From NCBI GenBank assembly GCA_964599655.1, contig CAZRGV010000085.1, forward strand, positions 1 to 27,015: a DNA stretch of 27,015 nucleotides, read 5' to 3'. This DNA comes from CAZRGV01 sp964599655 (GTDB lineage Bacteria > Planctomycetota > Planctomycetia > Isosphaerales > Isosphaeraceae). A program made the translations under genes and the position numbers. Below are positions 16,327 to 25,186 of this stretch, in pieces (the stretch's first letter is position 1; each line of letters begins with the position of its first letter). The notes beneath the pieces were generated by a model, which made no database searches, was not told the origin of the DNA, and worked only from the letters and a program-made list of their open reading frames with translations.

Positions 16327-18996
16327 ATGATGGCCCGACGATCGACCGCCCGCCCCCTTCCTGCCTGGGTCGGAGATCTCCCGGTCTTCGAACGCACCCT
16401 GGGCAACGGTCTGAAAGCCTTGGTGCTGCCCCGAACCCACGCCCCGGTCGTGGTTTGCGACCTGTACTATCCGGTCGGGTCGGTCAACGAGCCGGCCGGC
16501 CGATCAGGCTTGGCCCACTTCGTCGAGCACATGCTCTTCAAGGGAACCGAGCGGTTTCCCAAGGGGCAGATTGACCGCCTGGCCTTCCTGGGCGCGGGCC
16601 TGTCGAACGCCGAGACCGGCGAGGACTGCACCCACTATTGGTTCGCCTTCCCCACCGATCGCTGGGAGCTCGCCCTGGCCGTCGAGGCCGACCGCATGCA
16701 TGGCGCCGTCTTCGACCCCGACGAGGTCGAGGCCGAACGGCGGGTCATCGTCGAGGAACGGGCCAGGGAACTCGATTCCCCGACCGGCCGCCTGGAGCAG
16801 ACGCACCTCGCCGTCAGCTACCTGATTCATCCCTATCGCAACCCGATCCTCGGATGGCCCGAGGAGTTGCGTCGAATTTCCGTGACCGACCTGCGCGACT
16901 TTTACGCCACCCATTACCGGCCCGACGGCGCCGTTCTGGTGGTCGTCGGCGACCTCGATGCCGACCGCGCGCTCGATCGCGTCGAGGCCCATTTCGGCAA
17001 GCTCGAACGGGGTCGGGTCGATCGGCCCGGTCCGCCTCCCGTCGAGCCCAAGCAGGTTGGCCGTCGTGAGTTCCGCATCGTCGAGTCGGAAGGCGTGGCG
17101 CGCGGAATGTTCGGCTGGCACTCGGTTGCTCGAAACCATCCCGACGGCCCGGCCCTCGACGTCCTCTCCGACCTCTTGACCTGCGGCCGTCGCTCCCGCC
17201 TCTGGGATCGCCTCGTCGAACGGAAACGGCTTGCCACCTGGGTCGAGGCGTCGCAGGAAGGCTCGCATCTGGCCGGCGAGTTCCTGGTGCATGTCGAGGC
17301 CGCGCCCGGGGTTGAGCCCGACCGGATCGAGGCCGAGATCCGGCTCGAGATCGAGCAACTGAGCCAGGTCGGCCCGACGCCCGAGGAGCTTTCTCGCTCT
17401 CGCAACCGACTCGAAGCCGCCTGGCGATGGGAGCAGGAAGACCTTGCCGGCCTGGCCTCCGGACTGGGCCATGTCGCTCTCTGGGACGACTGGCGGGCCT
17501 GGCAGGCTGAACATCGCGCGGCCCTGGCCATTAAGGCGGATGATATCCGTCGCGTCGCGTCCACGTATCTGATCGAGAGCGGCCTGACGGTCGGCTGGTC
17601 CTTGCCTCGTCCTGGCGGCGAAACCGGCGCGGTTCTGCTGCCATTCAGCCCGATCGCCGAACCGTCAAAGCCCGTGATCAAACCAGTGCCCGAGCAGCCG
17701 ATCGCCCTGGCTATTCCAACCGCCGCCGCCCGATTGGTCGATTACCGTCCGCGTCGCGCCCTGCTCGCCAACGGCCTTCGCCTGCTGACCGAGCGCCGGC
17801 CCGGTTCGGGCACGGTCGCCCTTGAGCTCTTCTGCGATGCCGGCGTGCTCCGCGAGGCACGCCCGGGACTGGCGCATCTCACAGGCCGGCTCCGCGAGGA
17901 AGGGACCCTCAACCGCTCGGCCGAAGCCCTAGCCGAAGCGGTCGAAGACGTCGGCGGCGTGCTCGACCTGCATGCCACCGGGGCCTCGATTCGCATGCGA
18001 GCCGAGGATCTGCCCCTGGCCATCGAGATCCTGGCCGACCTGACCCTTCGGCCCGCCTTCCCGGCCGACGACTTCGCCTGGACCAAGCGACGGATCGCCG
18101 CCGACCGACAGGCCGACCGCGAGGATCCGGCCTTCCGTGCCGGCCAGGTCTTCCTCCAGCTTGTCTATGGCGATCATCCCTACGGCCGCGACCCTCGAGG
18201 CAACGCCCGGCAGCTCGCCGCCCTCACGCTCGACGACGTCCGGCGCCACAACGCCCGGTATTTCACCCCTGACAACGGTGTTCTCGTCGTCGTCGGCGAC
18301 TTCGAGCCCTCCAGGCTCCGCGCCCTCTTGAAAACGCACCTCGGTCGCTGGGCTCCCAGCGGCCACCCTCGAGAACCGCTGCCACCGCTCGATCTCCACC
18401 GACGCCCAAAGGTGCGGCGTATTTCCCACCCCGGCGAGCAGGTTCACGTCCTGATCGGACATCTGGGAATTACCCGGTTCGACCCCGACTACGACGCCCT
18501 CACGATCCTCGACCACATCCTCGGCACCGGTCCCGGCTTCACTGATCGCCTCAGCCGCCTGCTTCGAGACGACCTCGGCCTGGCCTACTCGGTCAGCGGC
18601 AGCATCGCCGAATCGGCCGATCTGGTTCCCGGCACGCTTCGGATCTATCTCGGCACCAGCCCCGGCGAGGTCGACCGCGCCGTCAACGCCGTCATCGAGC
18701 AGCTCGAGGCCCTCCACCGCGGCGAGATCCGAGACGACGAGGTCGAGCACGCCCGACGCTACCTCGCCGGCTCCTGGGTTTTCGACTATCAGACCGTCGC
18801 CCAGCGCGCGGAGCGCCTGCTCGAACTCGAACGATGGGGCCTTCCCCTCGACGAACCCCTGCGATGGCCGGAACGGGTCTCCCAGATCACCCCCGACCAG
18901 GTCCGCGACGCCGCCCGACGCCACCTCCACCCCGCCGCCCTCACCCGGGTCGAGTTCGGCCCCATCCCTCGCCGACGACGACGCGCCAACGGGTAA
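16327..18996 (+). CDS. M16 family zinc metallopeptidase, two fused halves
   Basis: 889 aa from the ATG at 16327 (a second ATG at 16330 follows immediately); AAGGGGGG just upstream supports this start over the in-frame codon at 16288. The N-terminal M16 half has the inverted zinc motif H64-F-V-E67-H68 and the third ligand E143/E144 in V-I-V-E-E, so it should be active. The second half (from about residue 480) has the M16 fold and a Y-G-D-H-P-Y-G motif, but the zinc box is replaced by H517-L-T-G-R521 and lacks the catalytic Glu and second His. This is one polypeptide equivalent to the active/inactive pair found as separate PqqL/MPP-like genes. No signal peptide is evident. It probably degrades peptides; substrate unknown. 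Confidence 0.94.
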   Translation: MMARRSTARPLPAWVGDLPVFERTLGNGLKALVLPRTHAPVVVCDLYYPVGSVNEPAGRSGLAHFVEHMLFKGTERFPKGQIDRLAFLGAGLSNAETGEDCTHYWFAFPTDRWELALAVEADRMHGAVFDPDEVEAERRVIVEERARELDSPTGRLEQTHLAVSYLIHPYRNPILGWPEELRRISVTDLRDFYATHYRPDGAVLVVVGDLDADRALDRVEAHFGKLERGRVDRPGPPPVEPKQVGRREFRIVESEGVARGMFGWHSVARNHPDGPALDVLSDLLTCGRRSRLWDRLVERKRLATWVEASQEGSHLAGEFLVHVEAAPGVEPDRIEAEIRLEIEQLSQVGPTPEELSRSRNRLEAAWRWEQEDLAGLASGLGHVALWDDWRAWQAEHRAALAIKADDIRRVASTYLIESGLTVGWSLPRPGGETGAVLLPFSPIAEPSKPVIKPVPEQPIALAIPTAAARLVDYRPRRALLANGLRLLTERRPGSGTVALELFCDAGVLREARPGLAHLTGRLREEGTLNRSAEALAEAVEDVGGVLDLHATGASIRMRAEDLPLAIEILADLTLRPAFPADDFAWTKRRIAADRQADREDPAFRAGQVFLQLVYGDHPYGRDPRGNARQLAALTLDDVRRHNARYFTPDNGVLVVVGDFEPSRLRALLKTHLGRWAPSGHPREPLPPLDLHRRPKVRRISHPGEQVHVLIGHLGITRFDPDYDALTILDHILGTGPGFTDRLSRLLRDDLGLAYSVSGSIAESADLVPGTLRIYLGTSPGEVDRAVNAVIEQLEALHRGEIRDDEVEHARRYLAGSWVFDYQTVAQRAERLLELERWGLPLDEPLRWPERVSQITPDQVRDAARRHLHPAALTRVEFGPIPRRRRRANG

Positions 18997-19421
18997 TGCG
19001 CGGCGAAACTCATCATTGCATCATAAATTTACGTCGAAATTCCGCACTCTGAACTCGCTGTAATCCATCCACTCCTACCAAACCCTATCCACCAGTGATT
19101 CAACCCACCCCACGAAACCAACAGTCCTTCGTTCAATTCCCCATCTTTCCTAATCCGGAGATTCGTGGTATCCTGGCTGTGATTGCCGCGCTCACCGAAA
19201 CTCGACGCCTGTCCGTCACGCCGGGCCGCTTTCCAACGATCACGCTCCACGCCTCCTGGTGCCACCGAAGGAAACAATAGGCCCGGCGTGGCGGCGGGCG
19301 TCAATCCGCTTGGAGGGTTGGCGGTTCCTGCATTCGTTGAGCCAGTCGTCGTGAGACCCGCGATGCGCCTCGGGTCGATGCGCCATCGTGGCAGGGCATC
19401 CCTGCGCGGTCGGCGCTCCCA
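18997..19421. other. Intergenic between convergent genes, little visible
   Basis: This separates the convergent M16 and FkbM genes. A small hairpin (GCAGGG, loop CAT, CCCTGC, near 19392-19406) is the only structure noted. The first 100 bp are relatively AT-rich. No credible ORF. Confidence 0.45.
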
Positions 19422-20240
19422 TCACGTCAATGCCGACGTGTCGACCCCGTCCAGCAGTCCCTCGTGTTCCACCTCGAGTGGTACAAGCAGCACATAGGTT
19501 CGAACCGTCAGGCCCTCGAAGGCCCGGGCGTCGACAACTTCCTGCCCGGTTTTCACGCGGATCATGCGGTAATCCAGCGGCCGGACCAGGTTCAAGAGGT
19601 CCATCGCGTTCTGGCCGGCCGACCGGTCCGAAAGGACGTGAGTTTCGACGAAGACGACTGGGCGAGCCTCGCGGAGCACGTTCCGCATCCCCTCCAGAAC
19701 CTGTCGCTCGGCCCCCTCGACATCGATCTTGACGAACTCGGGTGCCTTGCCACCATCCCGAACGTAATCGTCGAGAGACAGAGTCGATTTCTTCAGAGCG
19801 ATCGTCGACTCGGTCTCGGGAGCCACCGGGCTGTCTTGCATCGAGGCGAAGACCGACGACGCGTCCCAGAAGAAGTCGACGACCCGACCCGACCGCTCGG
19901 CGACGAGCGCGTTGACGACCTCGATCCGGTTCTGAAACCCGTTGAGCAGGGCGTTGTCGCGAATGATCCGGCAAGCGTCCTCCGACGGCTCGAACGCGAC
20001 GGCTACGCCCGACTCCGCCAGGCTCGAGGCCATCAGCAGCGTCGTAATCCCCTTGTTCGCGCCGACGTCGAACACCCGCGACTTCCCCCGGCAGAGGGCC
20101 TTCAAAAGCGCATGGTCCGGCTCCGTCCACGCCGAGCGTGCCTCGTAGGCCACCCGGTACATCTCCCCCGACACATCGATGCGCCCGGGCCCCAGCCACG
20201 CCCGTTTGCAAGACCGCACCACCTCGCGCCAGCGATTCAT
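19422..20240 (-). CDS. FkbM family SAM-dependent methyltransferase
   Basis: 272 aa from the ATG at 20240; GGGGAG lies 10 nt upstream and the longer frame to 20543 has no family-like sequence. The Rossmann motif I is V-F-D-V-G-A-N-K-G (56-64), followed by an acidic F-E-P-S-E (motif II, ribose contact). The F-V-K-I-D-V-E-G-A-E block, the hallmark of FkbM proteins, comes further on, then the V-F-V-E-T-H motif. FkbM enzymes methylate hydroxyl groups of sugars or polyketides and often act on surface polysaccharides. No dedicated pathway genes lie beside it; the divergent neighbour is a PEP-CTERM protein. Substrate unknown. Confidence 0.93.
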   Translation of the reverse strand: MNRWREVVRSCKRAWLGPGRIDVSGEMYRVAYEARSAWTEPDHALLKALCRGKSRVFDVGANKGITTLLMASSLAESGVAVAFEPSEDACRIIRDNALLNGFQNRIEVVNALVAERSGRVVDFFWDASSVFASMQDSPVAPETESTIALKKSTLSLDDYVRDGGKAPEFVKIDVEGAERQVLEGMRNVLREARPVVFVETHVLSDRSAGQNAMDLLNLVRPLDYRMIRVKTGQEVVDARAFEGLTVRTYVLLVPLEVEHEGLLDGVDTSALT

Positions 20241-20374
20241 CGAGCGCCGTCTCCCCGAAAGCCGCGTCCTCGTGTCCGCGAGGACCCTCCGAGGATCATA
20301 ACCGGCGAGCGGATCCCCGTGTAAGTTCGCAATCCTCGTACGAACGGTAGGACGGGATTTCGAGAACGGCCGAG

Positions 20375-20405
20375 TTGCCTGGAGCTGTGTCGACCCCTGG
20401 CAACG
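20375..20405. repeat. Solitary divergent copy of the TGTCGACCCC palindromic repeat
   Basis: TGCCTGGAGCTGTGTCGACC (20377-20396) and the following CC match, with about three differences, the core of the units in the array at 25004-25113. Flanking GTTGCC and GGCAAC can pair to form an imperfect hairpin. It lies between two divergent genes. Confidence 0.5.
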
Positions 20406-20451
20406 TGACAGACCAACCCATAGGAATCGGTAATCGATTTGGATATAACGC

Positions 20452-20550
20452 ATGGCGACAGGGCCGCCGGGCGGGCGAGTCACCCGGCGGGGATGGGCTT
20501 CGAACCCGCCCCGCAGCCGGTGGCTCTGCGCTCTCCACAGCATGGAGGGA
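20452..20550 (+). promoter_or_regulatory. Structured GC-rich leader of the PEP-CTERM gene
   Basis: CCGCCGGG and CCCGGCGG form a strong hairpin. The 3' arm can instead start a second hairpin, with CGGCGGGG pairing to CCCCG/CCG and a GGG-CTTCGAA-CCC tip, and GTGG/CCAC closes a third just before the GGAGG ribosome binding site (20544-20548). The first two structures compete for the same bases, a layout seen in leader regulators, but I cannot match it to a known riboswitch. Confidence 0.4.
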
Positions 20551-20554
20551 ACCC

Positions 20555-21700
20555 ATGACGGATTCGTATTGGCTTCATCGACGGATTTCGATCCTGGCGA
20601 GCGCCTTGGCGCTCGCGATGTTGTCTTCCTGGTCGCGGCCCGCGCGGGCCGACATGTTCCAGGTGACGAACCTCGTCACCGACGACCAGTCCGCCAACCC
20701 GGCGATCCTGACCGACCCGAACCTCAAGAACGCCTGGGGCATCTCCGCGACGGCCACCAGCCCCTTCTGGGTGTCCGACAACGGCACTGGGCTCTCGACC
20801 GTCTACCGGGTCGATCCGGTCACCGACCTCCCGACGAAAGTCAACCTCGAGGTCACCATCCCCGCTGCCGGCAACGTGACCGGCCAGGTCGCCAACCCCG
20901 TCGCCAGCGCAGGCGGCTTCAACGGCGACGCCTTCCTGTTCGTCAGCGAGGACGGGACGATCTCCGGCTGGCGAGCCGCGCTGGGGACGAACGCCGAAAT
21001 CCTCCAGACGGGCGATCCCTCCAACGTCTACAAGGGGACGACCGCAGCCAGCATCGGCGGCCATGGCTACCTCTACTCCGCCAACTTCCACACCGGGAAT
21101 ATCGACATCCTCAAGGGGGACTCCGGCGCCCCGAACCTGGCGGGCAACTTCACCGACCCAAATCTCCCGGCGAATTACGCCCCGTTCAACATCCAGAAGC
21201 TCGGCGATACGATCTACGTCACCTATGCCCTCCAGGACGCCGCCGGCCGCGACGACATCCCCGGCGCGGGGCACGGCATCGTCAACGCCTTCGACCTCCA
21301 GGGGAACCTCATCAGCCGGATCGGGACGATGGGCACCCTGAACTCACCCTGGGGGCTGGCGATCGCGCCCGATTCCTTCGGATCGTTCGCTGGCGACCTG
21401 CTGGTCGGCAACTTCGGCGACGGCCGGATCAACATCTTCGACCCGATCGCCCACACCTTCCTCGGCCAGTTGAGCGACGCGAACGGCCAACCGATCGTCA
21501 TCGACGGCCTCTGGGGCCTGATGGTCGGCAACAACGGTGGCGCCGGCAGCAGCGACAAGCTCTATTTCGCCGCCGGCCCGAACGACGAAACCCACGGCCT
21601 CTTCGGGGTCATCAAAGCCGTCCCCGAGCCATCGTCTCTGCTCCTGCTCCTGTGCGGCTCGGCCGGCATCGCGTGGGTCGCTCGCCGCCGGCTGGCCTGA
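20555..21700 (+). CDS. TIGR03118-like PEP-CTERM sorted beta-propeller protein
   Basis: 381 aa; the ATG at 20555 has GGAGG 6 nt upstream. A signal peptide ending A-R-A precedes the mature start. The body (F-x-V-T-N-L-V-T-D-x-Q ... L-K-N-A-W-G-I-S-x-x-x-x-S-P-F-W-V-S-D-N-G-T-G) matches the TIGR03118 family of secreted repeat proteins, probably a beta-propeller. The C-terminus shows V-P-E-P (from residue 356), a hydrophobic helix and a basic A-R-R-R tail: the PEP-CTERM signal for exosortase. Function of TIGR03118 is not established; the fold resembles NHL/SMP-30-type propellers. It is divergent from the FkbM methyltransferase gene. Confidence 0.92.
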   Translation: MTDSYWLHRRISILASALALAMLSSWSRPARADMFQVTNLVTDDQSANPAILTDPNLKNAWGISATATSPFWVSDNGTGLSTVYRVDPVTDLPTKVNLEVTIPAAGNVTGQVANPVASAGGFNGDAFLFVSEDGTISGWRAALGTNAEILQTGDPSNVYKGTTAASIGGHGYLYSANFHTGNIDILKGDSGAPNLAGNFTDPNLPANYAPFNIQKLGDTIYVTYALQDAAGRDDIPGAGHGIVNAFDLQGNLISRIGTMGTLNSPWGLAIAPDSFGSFAGDLLVGNFGDGRINIFDPIAHTFLGQLSDANGQPIVIDGLWGLMVGNNGGAGSSDKLYFAAGPNDETHGLFGVIKAVPEPSSLLLLLCGSAGIAWVARRRLA

Positions 21701-21817
21701 ACCTGCGAGCGGGGCGTTGGAGCGAAGATCGTTCCGGATCGGCACGACCATCCAGGGCATCGCGCTTGACCTCGAAATGAGTCGCTTTTGAGAAAAGAGA
21801 CTCCCTCCACCGACATG

Positions 21818-21869
21818 CCATCGGGGCGACCCAGTTGCCCTCTTGCTCGCAACCGGGTCGCCCCGATGG
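21818..21869. terminator. Long hairpin between convergent genes, probable bidirectional terminator
   Basis: Two 20-nt arms (21818-21837 and 21850-21869) pair at 19 positions, with a single A-C mismatch, around a 12-nt loop. It lies between the stop of the TIGR03118-like gene and that of the YfhO-like gene. No U-tract is adjacent. Confidence 0.65.
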
Positions 21870-21918
21870 ACATCCCACAATTCGCGTGAGGAATCAGAAT
21901 TGCAGCAGACACCGATCC

Positions 21919-21960
21919 TTTATTTATTATTTAGAATGATATAATTTTATCTTTTTATAA
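21919..21960 (-). other. AT-rich tract abutting the stop of the YfhO-like gene
   Basis: About 42 bp are almost wholly A/T in otherwise very GC-rich DNA, starting immediately after the TGA at 21961-21963 on the minus strand. It contains several stretches resembling U-tracts and -10 boxes. It could aid transcript release or be a protein-binding site. Confidence 0.5.
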
Positions 21961-24903
21961 TCACTCCGGCTCTCCACTCTTCTCCCTAATACGAAGGACG
22001 AACACGACACTGAGGACGATGCTCGCCAGAGAGAGGACGCCGCCCAGTCGAAACGACAAGGGCGAGTAGGTGTAGACGAGCCGGTGAACGCCCGCCTCGA
22101 CGGCCGCGCCTCGCATGAGTCGGTTCGCTCGGAGGATCGGCGAGGGCCGGCCATCGATGGTGAGGGTCCAGCCAGGGTAGTACACGTCGGCCAGGATCAC
22201 GATTCCTGGGCTCGCGAGATGAGCCTCGATCTCGACCCGCTGAGGCTCGTGGCGTGCAATCGTCACCGACTCGACCGCATCGGCTGGGACGCCTTCGGAG
22301 TAACGGGCGAGAGAACGCGGGTCGTCGGTTTCGATCCAGGCGAACGTGTGGGGGTCGAACACGGGACGGCGGGGCTCGAACCAGAGCGCGTCCTGGTTGT
22401 AGAGGATCTGACCCATCAATCGCTCGAGGTCGTCCGGACGATCACTAGCGATTGGCTTCCGGGTCCGCAACGAATGCACGACCCAGGCGCGCGGATACGC
22501 GGCACGATTGCGGAGGAGTTGCCAGTCCTGATCGCGGCCCCAGGCTTCGAGCGCCTTCGGATCGGTGTGACTCTCCAGGAGGCTCGGGTCGGGGGCGATC
22601 ATCTCCGTGTCGGGCAGGAACGAAGCGAAGCCCCGCGAGCCGTCTTGCCACCCGGCGGGGTCGAAGGGGAGGACGAAGTAACGGGTGCCCCAGAGGTCGT
22701 AGCCCCGTCGCGTGTAGCACAGGATCGGCTGACCCTCCTCGGCCCCTCTGAGTGTCGCGCGACGGGTATCCAGGGGGCGAAAGAAGCCACCAAAAAACAG
22801 GCCGTAATCATCGAGAACCAGTGTATTTGCCGACAGGGTATACGCGAGGCGGTCAGCCAGCAGCGCGTACTTGGGCTTGAGCGTGTCGTACTCCCAGCGA
22901 GTCACCCGCTGGTGGATGTCGCGAGTCGGGTCTTGGAACATCCCAGCGGGATACCAGTGCGGCATCCGGTGGATCCTGTAGGGTCCTGGCGAGGGGTCTC
23001 GACGTTCGGCCTCCTCGATGAGCCTCGCCAGTTTCGCCTCCCGATCGAAGAGCGACTGAGGGACGGTGATCATCAAGGGGCCGACGGCCACGGCCAGGTC
23101 GGCGGAGAGGACGATCAGGGCCGCGGGCGCGGCCCAACGACTCCGGCGCCGGGCCGACGACGCCAGTGCCACGGCGGAGGCCATCACGATGGCTCCATGG
23201 CCCAGACTGCGACGGAGGTCATCCATCGCCCCTCGAGCATCGAACGATGCCGTCGGAGAGTCGGCTCGGCCGGCCGCGTCGAGGAGGCGGACAAGCGGTT
23301 TGTCCATCGCGAAAACGACGGCCAGGGCTCCGAGCGAGAGGACCAGCAGCACCTTCGGCGCGCGCCCGGAGTGTCCCACGCGCCAGCGATCCCAACCGAC
23401 CGCGGCCAGGGCCGACAGAGCCAGCGATGTGAAGATCAGCAGCTTGCCGGGGTAACGGAACAGCCGGAACCCCGGAAGGAGCGTCGCCAGGAGCCCGTAA
23501 GGGCTGCCGAAACCGTCAGCGACGCCCCCATCAGTTCGCGGCGGTTCGTTGATCAAGGGGTCGTGGGCGCCGAGCAGCGGCGGCATCCCCGGGATCGCGC
23601 GGGCCCACCAGACCGGGCTGCTGAACTCGCCCAACGCCCCCAGGAAACTCACCGCGGCAATCACCGTCAGCCAGGGCCTCCACGGCGGCCCGCCGCGGAA
23701 CCCGGCGCCATTCAGCGCCAGCACCACGCAGAGGCCACCAAGATACAACGAGGGAACCCAGGGCCTGGCGACGTGCCTCGGCGGAACCAGGTGCAGCCAC
23801 GACCGCTCGGCCTGCTGGAACGAGCCGAAGAACCCCGGCCAAACGAACTCCACCACGCGACCGGGCTCGACGCTGAACGCGTACATCTCCTCGGCCTCCG
23901 CCCGCGCTCCACGGGTGCTCAGCCCGCTGAACTCGAGGACCGGCAGAAACTGCGCGGCGCCGAGGGCCAGGGCCAGTACCGCCGAACCGGCCAGGGTCAA
24001 CAGCGACCGGATCGATCCGCGCATCTCCACTCGGTCACGGCTCCAGAACCAGAGCAACGCCGCGGCCAGGCCCCAGCCAATCAGCAACATCACCTGGTGC
24101 GCCGTGGCTCCCGAAGACTCCGCGTCGATGGGGGCCTGAGCCCGCCCAGCCTTGATGATCGCCGCGGCGGCCAACGTGATCCCAGCCCAAACGGAAAAGG
24201 CGAGCGTGACGCCGATCACCAACCACCATGCCCTCGGACGGTCGCCGCCCTCGTGACCTTCCTCGCCCGTCGCGCGGTCCCCACGAGCGGCCAGGACAAT
24301 CGTGTAGAGACCCCCGCAGAGCAGGACCAGGTACGCGGCCTCGGGATCACCCCCCAGCATCTGGAGCGCCAGGACCACCGCAAGCTCCACCCAGGCCCGA
24401 CGCCTCTTGAGCCTCACGAGCCGATCGACCGCGAGAAGACCCAGGGGGGCCCATGCCGCGCCGACGAGGAAGATCACATTGCAATATTGCGAAAGGACCG
24501 GTGCCCCGAACGCATAGGCCAGCGCGCCGAGGCCCGAGCCTCCCCAGCTCATCCCCCACGATCGCAAGAGCGCCAGCATCGCGAGGAAGGCCAGGTGGAC
24601 GTGGGCGATCACGTAGAGTCGCGCGCCCCAGGCATAAGGCAGAGCGTAGAGGACCTTGCCCGGATAGAGGACCGCCGCCGAGGGGTTGCCGAGCAACGGC
24701 ATACCCCCGTTCTCCTCGGGCTCCCAGAGCGGCCAGCGACCGGCCTCCCACTCCTGCTGGACGCGCTGATAAAGCGGATAGTAAAACTCGCCGGAATCGC
24801 GGTAAGAGAACTGCCGGTCCAAAAACAGGACGGGTCCAAAACAGGCGAACGTCAGAACAAGCAGGCACCCGGCCGCGAGCGACAGGGACACAGCACGCGA
24901 CAT
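21961..24903 (-). CDS. YfhO-like polytopic membrane protein
   Basis: 980 aa; the ATG at 24903 has GGGAG 8 nt upstream. Residues 8-28 are the first membrane span, followed by an outward loop with R-D-S-G-E-F-Y-Y-P-L and a W-x-P-x-x-x-G-G-M-P-L-L-G-N-P motif typical of YfhO and related GT-C-fold proteins. About a dozen hydrophobic spans fill residues 80-600, a soluble domain of about 330 residues follows, and a last span lies near the C-terminus. Gram-positive YfhO proteins take part in lipid-linked glycosylation of envelope polymers; in Planctomycetes the role is untested. It is transcribed alone and converges with the TIGR03118-like gene. Fold-level call is good; the exact reaction is unknown. 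Confidence 0.85.
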   Translation of the reverse strand: MSRAVSLSLAAGCLLVLTFACFGPVLFLDRQFSYRDSGEFYYPLYQRVQQEWEAGRWPLWEPEENGGMPLLGNPSAAVLYPGKVLYALPYAWGARLYVIAHVHLAFLAMLALLRSWGMSWGGSGLGALAYAFGAPVLSQYCNVIFLVGAAWAPLGLLAVDRLVRLKRRRAWVELAVVLALQMLGGDPEAAYLVLLCGGLYTIVLAARGDRATGEEGHEGGDRPRAWWLVIGVTLAFSVWAGITLAAAAIIKAGRAQAPIDAESSGATAHQVMLLIGWGLAAALLWFWSRDRVEMRGSIRSLLTLAGSAVLALALGAAQFLPVLEFSGLSTRGARAEAEEMYAFSVEPGRVVEFVWPGFFGSFQQAERSWLHLVPPRHVARPWVPSLYLGGLCVVLALNGAGFRGGPPWRPWLTVIAAVSFLGALGEFSSPVWWARAIPGMPPLLGAHDPLINEPPRTDGGVADGFGSPYGLLATLLPGFRLFRYPGKLLIFTSLALSALAAVGWDRWRVGHSGRAPKVLLVLSLGALAVVFAMDKPLVRLLDAAGRADSPTASFDARGAMDDLRRSLGHGAIVMASAVALASSARRRSRWAAPAALIVLSADLAVAVGPLMITVPQSLFDREAKLARLIEEAERRDPSPGPYRIHRMPHWYPAGMFQDPTRDIHQRVTRWEYDTLKPKYALLADRLAYTLSANTLVLDDYGLFFGGFFRPLDTRRATLRGAEEGQPILCYTRRGYDLWGTRYFVLPFDPAGWQDGSRGFASFLPDTEMIAPDPSLLESHTDPKALEAWGRDQDWQLLRNRAAYPRAWVVHSLRTRKPIASDRPDDLERLMGQILYNQDALWFEPRRPVFDPHTFAWIETDDPRSLARYSEGVPADAVESVTIARHEPQRVEIEAHLASPGIVILADVYYPGWTLTIDGRPSPILRANRLMRGAAVEAGVHRLVYTYSPLSFRLGGVLSLASIVLSVVFVLRIREKSGEPE

Positions 24904-25003
24904 CCCACCGACTCCCGACTATCGAATCCGTTCCCGGCGACCGGACCATTCTACCGGTCGCCCGGCGAGGAGCGATACCACCGGCCTCCCGGCAACCCAC
25001 AAC

Positions 25004-25113
25004 GCGCGGGTGCCTGGGGTCGTGTCGACCCCCGCGCGGGTGCCTGGGGTCGTGTCGACCCCAGCCGCCTTCCGCGCGGGTGCCTGGGGTCGTGTCGACC
25101 CCAGCCGCCTTCC
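25004..25113. repeat. Tandem array of palindromic units (three copies)
   Basis: Units begin GCGCGGGTGCCTGGGGTCGT and continue GTCGACCCC. Copies 2 and 3 (25034-25073, 25074-25113) are identical 40-mers including an AGCCGCCTTCC tail; copy 1 (25004-25033) lacks the tail. Each contains GGGGTCG and CGACCCC around TGT, a 7-bp hairpin. The array ends about 100 bp before the start of the YfhO-like gene. It resembles REP/BIME-type extragenic repeats. Confidence 0.85.
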
Positions 25114-25186
25114 GCCGAAGCGTCCACGAACCGAGGCTTCTGCACATATGGGCACATCGGTCCCCCATCGGATTCCCCCCGACTGG

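Noticed and set aside
16001..16440. Small minus-strand frames upstream of the M16 gene
   Set aside because: Three frames overlap in the same place, with no ribosome binding site; two run into the M16 coding region antisense.
19434..19450. CGTGTCGACCCC near the end of the FkbM gene as another copy of the palindromic repeat
   Set aside because: Only the 12-bp core matches, the flanks differ, and it lies inside coding sequence, so chance is likely.
20495..20520. tRNA-like T-loop (GGGCTTCGAACCC) before the TIGR03118-like gene
   Set aside because: The stem does not extend to 5 bp, and there is no acceptor, D or anticodon arm at the right spacing.
20440..20550. Leader as a cyclic-di-GMP or fluoride riboswitch
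   Set aside because: Some short matches (ACAGGGC, GGGATGG), but the conserved core elements of either class are missing.
25004..25113. Direct repeats as a CRISPR array
   Set aside because: Units are adjacent without unique spacers, and no cas gene is present.
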